Positions 7,571 through 14,781 of a stretch of DNA of 64,000 nt are shown here, one piece after another. The notes under the pieces are model-generated. The model did not search any database. It was not told the DNA's origin and saw only the letters and a program-made list of their open reading frames with translations. Source of the stretch: Treponema sp. UBA6367 (GTDB lineage: Bacteria > Spirochaetota > Spirochaetia > Treponematales > Treponemataceae); contig DJRF01000010.1 of assembly GCA_002437725.1 (NCBI GenBank), positions 354,960 through 418,959 on the forward strand, in the 5' to 3' direction. Within the stretch, counting starts at the first letter, position 1, and every line of letters begins with the position of its first letter. Made by a program: the position numbers and the translations under genes.

Positions 7571-8023
7571 ATGACGGACAAAGAGCTTTTTAATCATTTT
7601 TTTAGCGGCGGTTTTTATTCTCTCCATTACCTTTTAGAGTTTTCCTGCTCAAGCTTTGAAACGCTTTGCTTCGTGAACAATACAGAAAATATCACCTACA
7701 ACGAAAAAACTTACGTTGCCACAGGCTTTGAATACACTCCGCCCGATTCTCAGGGAAAAGGAGCGAGCCTGAAAATAACAGGAATAGACAACCGCCTCAT
7801 AGAGTTCATAGAAAACGCAAACGACAGTTTTAGGCTTGATATTGTCGGAGTTATTGCGGAAAACGGAGAAGTTCAAAAAATCAAGCAGTACAAGCATTTT
7901 TACGGCTCTGTAAGCTACGGCGAAAACATGGAGCTGAACTTTGAGCTTGCAAGCGACGACAGGCTGGATATGACCTTTCCGCCGTACAAGTTTGATACCG
8001 ACATAAACAGGGGCAACGCATGA
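7571..8023 (+). CDS. Minor tail protein, lambda gpL-like position
   Basis: A 150-residue protein with NITYNEKTYVATGFEY near residue 38, then SLKITGIDNRLIEFIE and a strand-rich end with FYGSVSYGENMELNFELAS. This resembles gpL/DUF1833-type tail tip proteins and lies between the gpM-like and NlpC/P60 genes as in lambdoid tips. It lacks the cysteine cluster of lambda gpL. Overlaps the following ATG by 4 bp. Confidence 0.6.
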   Translation: MTDKELFNHFFSGGFYSLHYLLEFSCSSFETLCFVNNTENITYNEKTYVATGFEYTPPDSQGKGASLKITGIDNRLIEFIENANDSFRLDIVGVIAENGEVQKIKQYKHFYGSVSYGENMELNFELASDDRLDMTFPPYKFDTDINRGNA

Positions 8024-8400
8024 AAATTGATTTTTCAGACCTTATTGGAATACCTTTCTTAGAGTTCGGAAGAAATCCGAAGACAGGGCTTGACTGCTAC
8101 GGCTTGGCTATAGAAGTGGAAAGACGTTACGGCAAGGTTCTGAACGACGTCGCTCTGGAAAAGTTCGACCGCCAAAAAGTCCAGCAATCCCTGCCAAAAA
8201 TCAACGTCCGAAAAACTGGCGCTATAGAAGAAGCTTGTATTCTTGAGTTCTACGGAAAAAAGGACAGGCGCCTGCACATTGGTATCGCCATAACAAAAGA
8301 CCTTTTTATTCAGGCGACAGAAAACCAGGGAGTAAGGATTTCTTCAATAAAGACGGCTAGCCAGTACTTGACGCTTGCAAACGTCTATAAAGTCATCTAA
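8020..8400 (+). CDS. Tail tip NlpC/P60 peptidase (gpK-like)
   Basis: A 126-residue NlpC/P60 cysteine peptidase, likely cutting peptidoglycan as DNA enters. Catalytic Cys26 lies in KTGLDCYGLA and His86 in RRLHIGIAI; the N-terminal GIPFLEFGRNPKTGLDCYG is typical of the phage branch. Lambda gpK has an extra JAB domain that is missing here, so this is the peptidase half alone. Overlaps its upstream neighbour by 4 bp and precedes the hub gene by 11 bp. Confidence 0.88.
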   Translation: MKIDFSDLIGIPFLEFGRNPKTGLDCYGLAIEVERRYGKVLNDVALEKFDRQKVQQSLPKINVRKTGAIEEACILEFYGKKDRRLHIGIAITKDLFIQATENQGVRISSIKTASQYLTLANVYKVI

Positions 8401-8411
8401 AGGAAACTGCA

Positions 8412-11400
8412 ATGGGAACTATTAACATATACAAAGGAATTGGAAACGAATATAAAACTTTTAGGACTGGCGGAACTCTAAAAGAAGCGTTGAACGCTCT
8501 TGCTCCAAACTTGGACATCAACCGCTGCGTTTTTCTTAATGCGGGGCAATCTGTAGACGCTCTCTACAAAATAAAAGACGACGATATTATTTTTGTCAGG
8601 GAAGTTCCCGGCGCGACCGTTTGCGCCATAATCGGCGTTGCTTGCGCTGCCATTGCATTGGGAATGTCCATTTACAGCGCGGTTGAAAACCAAAAGGCAA
8701 AAGATGAGGCTGAAAAAGCAGAGCGGGAATCAAAGGCGCTTTCCCAAACTCCGGAAGCAAGCCCTTTCTTAAAAGGCGCAAAGAACAAAAATGCCTTAGG
8801 CAACAACATTCCTTTCGTCATGGGGTCGATATATCTTGCTCCATACAAGATTACAAACGGATATTATTCTATAGGCGGAACTTTGGGCGACACTCAATAC
8901 TGGAGCATTGCCCTTTGCGCTGGCTATAAAAACGTTTTAATAAACAACCTTTCAATCGGCTCTAAAAGAATTGTTGGCTACAACTCTTATGTAGACGTTC
9001 CAAAGCTGGACGGCTCAAAGGAACGCGTCTACTACATGGCTCCGTCAAACAAAGTTGAATCAGAAGATGACAAAAAGTTCTTGTTCCATTCAGGAATGTA
9101 CAGCGCAGAAAGCAACACAGTTCAGCTTTCAAATGTCGAGCCGACAAACGCAATGGACGCGCTGAAGTATAAAGTCACCTCTACAAGCTACGGCGATGAA
9201 ATACCGCATAAGCACGGCGACACAAAAATCTACAAGGACGGACTTGTAAAAGAGCTTGAGCAAAACACATACCGCGCAGATATATGCGTTATGTTCAACG
9301 GCTTGCGCTACTACGATGACGGCTGGAAATCCCTTGAGGAAGAATTTGAAATCTATTGGAGCAACAGCTTAGATTCAGATAATCCAACTTGGATCAAGTC
9401 GGGAACTCTTTCAACAGGAAGCGTGAACACAAATCAAACCTGCCGTTTTGAATACTCTTTAATTTTTTCTGCAAGCCAGTGTTTTGGCAAGAATATTTCT
9501 GTAAAAATCGTTAGAAAAACAGAGCAAAAAGAAAAATCTGCAAACGACACCGCATATCTTTGCTATATCAATTCGTGGCAGTATGACGCGGTGAAATCTT
9601 CCGCCTCTAACATTGTTCCTTGCACCCCGATTGAATCGCCCTGGTCAAAAAGAACTTTGCAAATAGGATTAAAAATCCTTGCGAACGACAGCACTAAGGA
9701 CACGCTGGACGAAATAAACTGCATGGCTTACGGAACTGCAAGAATTTGGGACGGCGCAAAGTGGACTAGCCGGGAATATCCCACTAGAAACCCTGCCGCC
9801 TGGATTCTTGCCGTTTTAACAACGGACATCCACCCACATTCAAAATTTTTAGATTCAGAAATCGACATGGACGCATTGGGCGAGCTGTACGAATATTGTG
9901 AAAAAGAGAACTTTTATTGCGACGGAATAGTTACGCAGGACACTAAAAAAAGCGACTTGCTCAATCAAATTCTTACAGAGTGCAACGCAACAATGTTCAT
10001 GGCGAATGACGGCAAGTGGACTTTTGCCGTAGAAAAAAAACAGGACATTCCTATCGCCTTGCTGAACGAGCAGAGCGTCCAGAGCGTTACCGTTGCCAAG
10101 AGCTTTGCAAGAAAGGCTTACGCTCAAAAAATAACATTTACAGACCGGACAACATGGAACATAAACACCACTTACATAAACGAAAACAACGAAGTAAACC
10201 CTGCTGAAATATACGACAAGCAAAGGCTTATCACCGAAACCACTGTAAAATACATTACTTCTGGCAATCAGGTTTTAAAATACGCTAGAAGACTGCTTGC
10301 CCGCCAAAAACTCCAGCCTAGAGAAATCACCGTAAACGTCGGGCGCGAAGGCGACTACTATCCGCTTTATTCAAAGGTTTTGCTGCAGATGAAGCAGTTA
10401 AAAATAGGACTTTCGGGCGGAACAATTCACGCAATAACAGTTCAGGACGGAAAAATCACACAAATACAGACTTCCGACTTGTGCGACTTTTCAGACACTT
10501 CAAAATCTTACGGAATTATCATTCAAGCCGTCAGCGACAGCGGAAGCGAGCACATCTACGCAAAAGTCAAGGGCAAGGGCTCTACACGTAACCTGACGCT
10601 TGTTGAGCCGGTTTCCTGCAAGATAATGCCGCTCTTTGGAAATATTTATTCGTTCGGCTATCTTAACGAAAACGCGGAGTTTTCCACAATCACAAACCCT
10701 ATGACAATCTACGGGGCAAAGCAGAACTTGAACGGCTGGGAACTGACCCTGAAAGATTACAACGAGGCGTTGTTTGAATACGGCGAAATTCCGGAATACA
10801 AAACAAACCTTACAACCAAAAAAGAGCCGTCTTCAAAAGTTCCTGGCGTAACATACAGCGACCTGCAGACCGCAATGACAGAAGCAAAGGCGGAAGTAAC
10901 AAACACAATCGACATAAACAAATACACGCTGGACATTTCGCCGGAAGCCCAAAGCGTTCCAGTGGACGCAAGCGGAAAACTTGTCAACTCATGGTTTTAT
11001 ATTTCCGCCTATCTTTACTACCTTGACCGCCAGCTGACAGACAACATAACCTATAAAGCGTATCTTCCTAGCGGCGACCAGGTAGGACAGTGGGACGGCA
11101 ACAAGGTAAAAATCTCTTCAACCTTTTTAAAAGGCGACATTCTTTACATCACCATAAAAGCCACATATAAAATTGACGATTCAAACATAATCGAGCGGAC
11201 TTTAGACGCCCAAATATCAAGGCTTTACGGAGCGGACAGCACAAAGATTTTCAAAATGCTTTTCCCGGACGGCGAAAAAGTAAAAATCGACAATACCGGC
11301 GAAGTCATGGAGCCTGAGCAATTGCGGGTGACTAAAAGGGTTGCGACAGGAACTGTAGAAAACAACACCGATTTTGGACATATCACAATAGAAACCGTTC

Positions 11401-11579
11401 CGGGCGGAAAAGAAAGCGTTTACAGCGCATATCAAAAAGTAGAAGAAGATGAAGCCTTTTCAGAAAAAAAGACATATTACCACGCGGCAATCCCTTTTGT
11501 TGTAAAAGCTGATGAAGACAAAATCATAGGCGACGGCAGCAAAAGCGGAGCGTTATTTTTTATGGAGACCTTAAAATGA
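8412..11579 (+). CDS. Tail hub / host specificity protein (gpI-gpJ-like)
   Basis: A 1055-residue central tail protein. Residues 1-60 resemble the ubiquitin-like start of gpI (LKEALNALAPNLDI, DDIIFVREVPG), followed by a hydrophobic gpI/gpJ segment (AIIGVACAAIALGMSIYSAV, about 73-92). Then come gpJ-like features: NNIPFVMGSIYLAPY, the linker LQIGLKILANDST, WILAVLTTDIHPHS and a baseplate-hub-like middle, with further domains after about 800 (DLQTAMTEAKAEVTNTIDIN). It thus looks like gpI fused to gpJ. The last codons overlap the next ATG. It would form the tip that contacts the cell surface. Confidence 0.85.
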   Translation: MGTINIYKGIGNEYKTFRTGGTLKEALNALAPNLDINRCVFLNAGQSVDALYKIKDDDIIFVREVPGATVCAIIGVACAAIALGMSIYSAVENQKAKDEAEKAERESKALSQTPEASPFLKGAKNKNALGNNIPFVMGSIYLAPYKITNGYYSIGGTLGDTQYWSIALCAGYKNVLINNLSIGSKRIVGYNSYVDVPKLDGSKERVYYMAPSNKVESEDDKKFLFHSGMYSAESNTVQLSNVEPTNAMDALKYKVTSTSYGDEIPHKHGDTKIYKDGLVKELEQNTYRADICVMFNGLRYYDDGWKSLEEEFEIYWSNSLDSDNPTWIKSGTLSTGSVNTNQTCRFEYSLIFSASQCFGKNISVKIVRKTEQKEKSANDTAYLCYINSWQYDAVKSSASNIVPCTPIESPWSKRTLQIGLKILANDSTKDTLDEINCMAYGTARIWDGAKWTSREYPTRNPAAWILAVLTTDIHPHSKFLDSEIDMDALGELYEYCEKENFYCDGIVTQDTKKSDLLNQILTECNATMFMANDGKWTFAVEKKQDIPIALLNEQSVQSVTVAKSFARKAYAQKITFTDRTTWNINTTYINENNEVNPAEIYDKQRLITETTVKYITSGNQVLKYARRLLARQKLQPREITVNVGREGDYYPLYSKVLLQMKQLKIGLSGGTIHAITVQDGKITQIQTSDLCDFSDTSKSYGIIIQAVSDSGSEHIYAKVKGKGSTRNLTLVEPVSCKIMPLFGNIYSFGYLNENAEFSTITNPMTIYGAKQNLNGWELTLKDYNEALFEYGEIPEYKTNLTTKKEPSSKVPGVTYSDLQTAMTEAKAEVTNTIDINKYTLDISPEAQSVPVDASGKLVNSWFYISAYLYYLDRQLTDNITYKAYLPSGDQVGQWDGNKVKISSTFLKGDILYITIKATYKIDDSNIIERTLDAQISRLYGADSTKIFKMLFPDGEKVKIDNTGEVMEPEQLRVTKRVATGTVENNTDFGHITIETVPGGKESVYSAYQKVEEDEAFSEKKTYYHAAIPFVVKADEDKIIGDGSKSGALFFMETLK

Positions 11580-13096
11580 AAAACTACACAAGTTTGCAAA
11601 AAATGAAAGCCAGCGAAGTAGCGGCGAGCTTCACAGAAGAAAAAGTTACGCAGGAAACCTTTAAAGAAGAAGTTGCTAAAGGCGCTTTGTATAAGGCTTT
11701 TGAAGTGCCAAAGAACGCAAAAATGCTGAAGTTCCGCTACTATTCGCCGGATGGAACGCTCATAGAGCAGAACAACGTGCCATTCGTTTATGACGGCACA
11801 GGAATAGATTCTGTTGAAAATTACTATCTTCTTACAGACTTAAAAAGCGGAATAACGCTAGAAAGCGAGGGCTGGAGCAAGGAAGCTCAAACCGTAACCG
11901 CTGAAAAACGCTTTTTATGGACTTACACAAAAACAACGTACACAAATAAAGCCTACACTTGCACACAGCCGTGCATAAGCGCCGTTTTTGGCGAGCAGGG
12001 CGAACGCGGAGCAATGTATTTAGGGCATTACGCAGATAACCAGTCGGCTTACGAAGCAAACACCCCCGCAGTCTTTACAGGCGACTATTACCTGAACACA
12101 ACGGATTCATATCTTTACGAATTCAACAAAGAAGAGAACGTTTGGCGCAAAATATCAGACATAAACGACTACCGCTATAACCAGTCTATAAACGACATTT
12201 TTGCCGCAATCGAAGATTCTACCGATGTAGAAAAGTTCATAAAAGCAAAAAAGATATGGGTGCAGCATTTAAGCGCGGCAGTTGCAAGAGTAAACCAGCT
12301 TTATTCAAGCATAATCACGCTAGCAAGCGGAACAGACCTAGACGGCAAAGCAACAGGCGGAATAATAAAAAGCTCGAACTACAACGGCACAATCCAAAAC
12401 GGAAAAATCACAAAAGAAGGAACTGCAGGCTGGGCGGTTGACCATAGCGGAAAGGCGGAATTCAACAATGTTACCGTGCGCGGAACTGTAGACAGCTCTA
12501 CTATAAAAGGCGGAACGATTACGATAGGAAAGAATTTTTCGGTGGATGAAAATGGAACGCTTGTTGCGAAAAGCGGGAGCTTTGAAGGAACTATAAAAGC
12601 TGAAGCTGGAAGTTTTTATAATTGTTTTATAAATAATTGTACGATAGGGGAAGCTGTAAATTTTTGTGGTAATATTCATAGTGGACCGTTGGAATTAACG
12701 AATGAAACTCCTACAGGAAGTACTACTTCATTTTCATCTTCGGATTATTTAGAAAACTTATATTCTTATGTTCGAGGCTCGTTAAAGGGGCATAACTATA
12801 CAGGCGTTATTGATGGGAAAAAATTTAATATTTTAAATGTTAGTTACGAAACTAGTATACGAGGTGGTATTGAATATGAATCAGGAAGTATCAGGGCTTA
12901 TAATAATAACGATGCAGTTTTTTCAAAAGATTTCGGAAAAAACGATAGTTTTATAAAAATAGGGATTTCTATAACAATAACACTTTCAATAAATTCAAAT
13001 GCAAAAACTTTTAAACTTTATAATCTTCCAACGTCAACTCCAGCAGAGAGTGGAATTATATATGTTGAAAAAGGATATCTTCGTATTAAAGAGTGA
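11576..13096 (+). CDS. Tail fibre / hub extension with exchanged tip
   Basis: A 506-residue protein. It begins with a hub-like N-terminus, has GERGAMYLGHYADNQSAYEA and a helical stalk near 200-245, then repeated strand turns (GTVDSSTIKGGTITIGKNFS, NGTLVAKSGSFEGTIKAEAG) like the beta-helix after gpJ. From about base 12560 the DNA becomes AT-rich: by hand count 30 of 60 GC at 12301-12360 against 22 of 60 at 12841-12900 and 13 of 60 at 12901-12960. The distal part, residues about 330-506, therefore looks acquired separately and is the likely receptor-binding tip. Its 3' end overlaps the converging lipoprotein gene by 11 bp. Confidence 0.78.
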   Translation: MKNYTSLQKMKASEVAASFTEEKVTQETFKEEVAKGALYKAFEVPKNAKMLKFRYYSPDGTLIEQNNVPFVYDGTGIDSVENYYLLTDLKSGITLESEGWSKEAQTVTAEKRFLWTYTKTTYTNKAYTCTQPCISAVFGEQGERGAMYLGHYADNQSAYEANTPAVFTGDYYLNTTDSYLYEFNKEENVWRKISDINDYRYNQSINDIFAAIEDSTDVEKFIKAKKIWVQHLSAAVARVNQLYSSIITLASGTDLDGKATGGIIKSSNYNGTIQNGKITKEGTAGWAVDHSGKAEFNNVTVRGTVDSSTIKGGTITIGKNFSVDENGTLVAKSGSFEGTIKAEAGSFYNCFINNCTIGEAVNFCGNIHSGPLELTNETPTGSTTSFSSSDYLENLYSYVRGSLKGHNYTGVIDGKKFNILNVSYETSIRGGIEYESGSIRAYNNNDAVFSKDFGKNDSFIKIGISITITLSINSNAKTFKLYNLPTSTPAESGIIYVEKGYLRIKE

Positions 13097-13667
13097 TTTT
13101 TATTATATCGTCTTTGCTTTCTCTATGATTTTCTAAAATTTCATGTTTTTCATCACCAGAAATCAAGTTGTATTTTAGATTAGGAACTCTATACTTAAAA
13201 GTACATTCTATTTCTTTATTTGGTTCTAAAGTAAGACTATCTTCAATTCCAAAAACTGAAAAATATATTTCTATATTTTGATTTCTAGAATTGAAAAAAC
13301 TGTATTTATATTCGTAATCTGTTGGAAAAGAATTTCTAAATCTTAAAATATAGCAATAGTTTCCATCGTGAAATCCCTCTCCTAAAGTAGCATTAAGATA
13401 ATCAATATCGTAATTTTTATTACTTGCAGAATCGTTAAATGCAATTATTGTTTTATTACTTTTTAATGAATATTGTAATTTTTCGAGCGTGTCGATTTTA
13501 ACATTGCTTTTTGCTTTTACTGTAATATTTTCAGTAGAATATGAAATAGTCACATCTTCATCAGACATGTTTTCAATATAGTAAAATTCTGGTTCATTAT
13601 TGCTTTTGCAGCTAGAAATACATAGAATAGAAACTATAAAAGCAAGTAAAAATTTCGTTTTTGTCAT
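13086..13667 (-). CDS. Prophage-encoded lipoprotein
   Basis: A 193-residue protein with a type II signal: Lys-rich start, hydrophobic core FLLAFIVSILCIS and lipobox ISSC at about residues 17-20. The mature part is beta-rich and polar, with no recognised domain. It is AT-rich, transcribed against the late operon, and its 3' end overlaps the fibre stop. A near-leaderless promoter lies directly upstream, with a second reverse promoter behind it, so it should be expressed in the lysogen. Phage lipoproteins in this position often alter the host surface or block superinfection; that role is inference here. Confidence 0.75.
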   Translation of the reverse strand: MTKTKFLLAFIVSILCISSCKSNNEPEFYYIENMSDEDVTISYSTENITVKAKSNVKIDTLEKLQYSLKSNKTIIAFNDSASNKNYDIDYLNATLGEGFHDGNYCYILRFRNSFPTDYEYKYSFFNSRNQNIEIYFSVFGIEDSLTLEPNKEIECTFKYRVPNLKYNLISGDEKHEILENHRESKDDIIKITL

Positions 13668-13676
13668 ATAAGATTT

Positions 13677-13705
13677 AAAGTAATAAATAAAAAAGGTCGT
13701 GTCAA
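13677..13705 (-). promoter_or_regulatory. Proximal promoter of the lipoprotein gene
   Basis: Minus strand TTGACA (13700-13705), 17-nt spacer, TACTTT (13677-13682). The -10 ends 9 nt before the ATG at 13667 and there is no Shine-Dalgarno, so the transcript would be nearly leaderless. Confidence 0.5.
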
Positions 13706-13709
13706 TACT

Positions 13710-13733
13710 ATAAAGCGGTGTCTAAACCGCCTT
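13710..13733. repeat. Small hairpin between two reverse promoters
   Basis: GCGGT (13715-13719) pairs with ACCGC (13726-13730), flanked by A- and T-runs. It occupies the place the terminator hairpin has in the complete cassettes B-D, directly downstream of a reverse promoter. Confidence 0.4.
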
Positions 13734-13738
13734 TATTT

Positions 13739-13767
13739 AGAATAAAACATAAAATAGGTGGTGTCAA
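13739..13767 (-). promoter_or_regulatory. Reverse promoter of cassette A
   Basis: Minus strand TTGACA (13762-13767), 17-nt spacer, TATTCT (13739-13744). Same position, directly before the short ORF start, as the antisense promoters of cassettes B-D. Here it points at the lipoprotein gene because no peptide ORF is left between. Confidence 0.55.
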
Positions 13768-13769
13768 TT

Positions 13770-13865
13770 ATGGAAAATAAAAGATTAACTATAATGCTTG
13801 CAATTCTTTTGTCTTTGGAAGTTATACAAGTCATAGAAAAAATCATTGAACTAATAATAAAATAA
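13770..13865 (+). CDS. Tiny hydrophobic peptide A2 (31 aa)
   Basis: MENKRLTIMLAILLSLEV is followed by a hydrophobic amphipathic helix ending IIELIIK. AGGTGG lies upstream of ATG, with the conserved GTGTCAA (the reverse -35) in between. LLSLEV resembles LLSLDI of D2 and LSSLDI of D1. It lies 19 bp before an RHH gene, as the second peptides of cassettes B and C do. Membrane peptide of unknown role; translation is not proven. Confidence 0.5.
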   Translation: MENKRLTIMLAILLSLEVIQVIEKIIELIIK

Positions 13866-13884
13866 TCTTACTTTAGGGGAAACA

Positions 13885-14085
13885 ATGGAAGAAACGACTG
13901 AACAAAAAAAACGTGCTCCACGCTCAAGGGAACGTGGTAAAGGCTTGCACAACAAAGGAACTCAAAGGGTTCTTTTTCAAGTAAGTTGCCAACCAGAAGA
14001 AAGAGAAAAAATTAAAAAGCTGGCGGAAGAAAGCGGTAAGACCGTAAGTGCATTTATCATTGAAAAAATCTTAGGAAAAAAATAA
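13885..14085 (+). CDS. Small ribbon-helix-helix protein, cassette A
   Basis: A 66-residue protein: basic, disordered first 25 residues, then strand VLFQVSC and two helices (PEEREKIKKLAEESG, TVSAFIIEKIL). This is the RHH DNA-binding layout in which the strand of a dimer reads the major groove. The final VSAFIIEKIL is identical to cassette C's protein. RBS AGGGGAAACA. Likely represses or tunes its own cassette; the target is unknown. Confidence 0.7.
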   Translation: MEETTEQKKRAPRSRERGKGLHNKGTQRVLFQVSCQPEEREKIKKLAEESGKTVSAFIIEKILGKK

Positions 14086-14104
14086 CAAATCTTGCTGAAA
14101 ATTC

Positions 14105-14133
14105 TTGACATAATCTACAAGATAATGTATTAT
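14105..14133 (+). promoter_or_regulatory. Forward promoter of cassette B
   Basis: TTGACA (14105-14110), 17-nt spacer, TATTAT (14128-14133). Drives peptide B1 with a leader of about 35 nt in which CACTG (14155-14159) could pair with CGGTG (14166-14170) around the Shine-Dalgarno. Confidence 0.72.
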
Positions 14134-14175
14134 ATAAACATCAGGAGCAAACGGCACTGATAAGGCGGTGATTAT

Positions 14176-14280
14176 GTGAAGAATGTAAAAAAAATGATTG
14201 AAGTTATAGCGAAACTGATAGCAGCAGTTGCCGCATTGATAACTTCAATCTCAACTCTTCTAAGTATTATACTTAGATAA
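14176..14280 (+). CDS. Tiny membrane peptide B1, type I toxin-like (34 aa)
   Basis: GTG start (the ATG two bases earlier reads ATG TGA). The peptide is basic at the start (MKNVKKM) and then hydrophobic through IAAVAALITSISTLLSIIL to a final Arg: one membrane helix, like the short toxins of type I loci. The leader TGATAAGGCGGTGATTATGT is almost the same as D1's. The gene sits between a forward promoter and a converging promoter, and contains a 12-bp inverted repeat. Toxicity is inferred from layout only. Confidence 0.62.
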   Translation: MKNVKKMIEVIAKLIAAVAALITSISTLLSIILR

Positions 14281-14310
14281 AAAATTGCAAGGCTCCCGAG
14301 AGAGTGCCTT
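14187..14310 (-). ncRNA. Predicted antisense RNA to B1
   Basis: A minus-strand promoter at 14317-14345 predicts a start near 14310. The RNA would begin with the GCAAGGC/GCCTTGC hairpin, run through the complement of B1 and end at the 12-bp stem 14196-14207/14239-14250, which on this strand is followed by ATTTTTTTTAC. That gives about 125 nt fully complementary to the peptide mRNA. Ends are predictions. Confidence 0.55.
14196..14250. repeat. 12-bp inverted repeat inside B1
   Basis: GATTGAAGTTAT (14196-14207) and ATAACTTCAATC (14239-14250) are perfect complements with a 31-nt loop, which holds a nested AACTG/CAGTT pair. Terminator-like on the minus strand. Confidence 0.85.
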
Positions 14311-14318
14311 GCTTTTAT
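14287..14318 (+). terminator. Terminator after B1
   Basis: GCAAGGC (14287-14293) and GCCTTGC (14306-14312), then TTTTAT. The T-run merges with the -10 of the reverse promoter. Confidence 0.75.
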
Positions 14319-14345
14319 AATAAAACATTTTATGGAGGCTGTCAA
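14317..14345 (-). promoter_or_regulatory. Antisense promoter of cassette B
   Basis: Minus strand TTGACA (14340-14345), 17-nt spacer, TATTAT (14317-14322). Reads back into B1. Confidence 0.7.
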
Positions 14346-14346
14346 A

Positions 14347-14424
14347 GTGAAAAGTGCATTATTTTATATTTCTATTTTTTTAATTCTTTTGGTTAATGTT
14401 TTAATAATAAGGGGCGTGTTATAA
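14347..14424 (+). CDS. Tiny hydrophobic peptide B2 (25 aa)
   Basis: GTG start behind TGGAGG. MKSALFYISIFLILLVNVLI then IRGVL: essentially one membrane helix. Its stop overlaps the next start as TAATG, so it may serve to couple translation of the RHH gene. The region before it doubles as the -35 of the antisense promoter. A real peptide is plausible, not proven. Confidence 0.5.
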   Translation: MKSALFYISIFLILLVNVLIIRGVL

Positions 14425-14672
14425 TGGCAGGAACAAAAAAAGAATCAGATAAAGAATATTCTAAAAACTGGGGCGGAGCAAGAAAGAATTCAGGCGGAAA
14501 ACGCGAAGGAGCAGGGCGACCTAAACTTTATGAAGCTGGAAGAAAACAGGTTCAGTTTTCACTTTCGCAAGAAATGCTTGATTCAATCACCGAGTTTGCA
14601 GAAAAAAAAGGAACAACAAAAAGCGGTTTTGTTGCGGAGTGCATAAACTATTACATCGAAAACCACAAATAA
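14424..14672 (+). CDS. Ribbon-helix-helix protein, cassette B
   Basis: An 82-residue protein. The N-terminal third is Gly/Arg/Lys-rich (NWGGARKNSGG, KREGAGRPK), a GRP-containing tail common in phage DNA-binding proteins. The second half is an RHH fold: strand KQVQFSLS, helix EMLDSITEFAEKKG, helix SGFVAECINYYIEN. AAGGGG lies before the start and translation may be coupled to B2. A terminator (14685) ends the unit. Probable regulator of the cassette; operator unknown. Confidence 0.72.
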   Translation: MAGTKKESDKEYSKNWGGARKNSGGKREGAGRPKLYEAGRKQVQFSLSQEMLDSITEFAEKKGTTKSGFVAECINYYIENHK

Positions 14673-14684
14673 AATGCTTGACCG

Positions 14685-14709
14685 ACCGCCAGAAATGGCG
14701 GTTTTTTTA
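14685..14709 (+). terminator. Terminator of cassette B
   Basis: ACCGCCA (14685-14691) and TGGCGGT (14696-14702), then T7. Nearly the same stem as the terminator at 18077. Confidence 0.88.
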
Positions 14710-14781
14710 TACAAAAAAAATCTTTGACATCAAGCAATAAATAAAATCTTCTGTTTTGACTATATCCGTAAAGGATTAGTC

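Noticed and set aside
14174..14179. ATG-TGA start-stop mini-ORF before B1 (also before D1)
   Set aside because: The shared ATGTGA is most simply the context of the GTG start; a regulatory start-stop role is possible but nothing else supports it.
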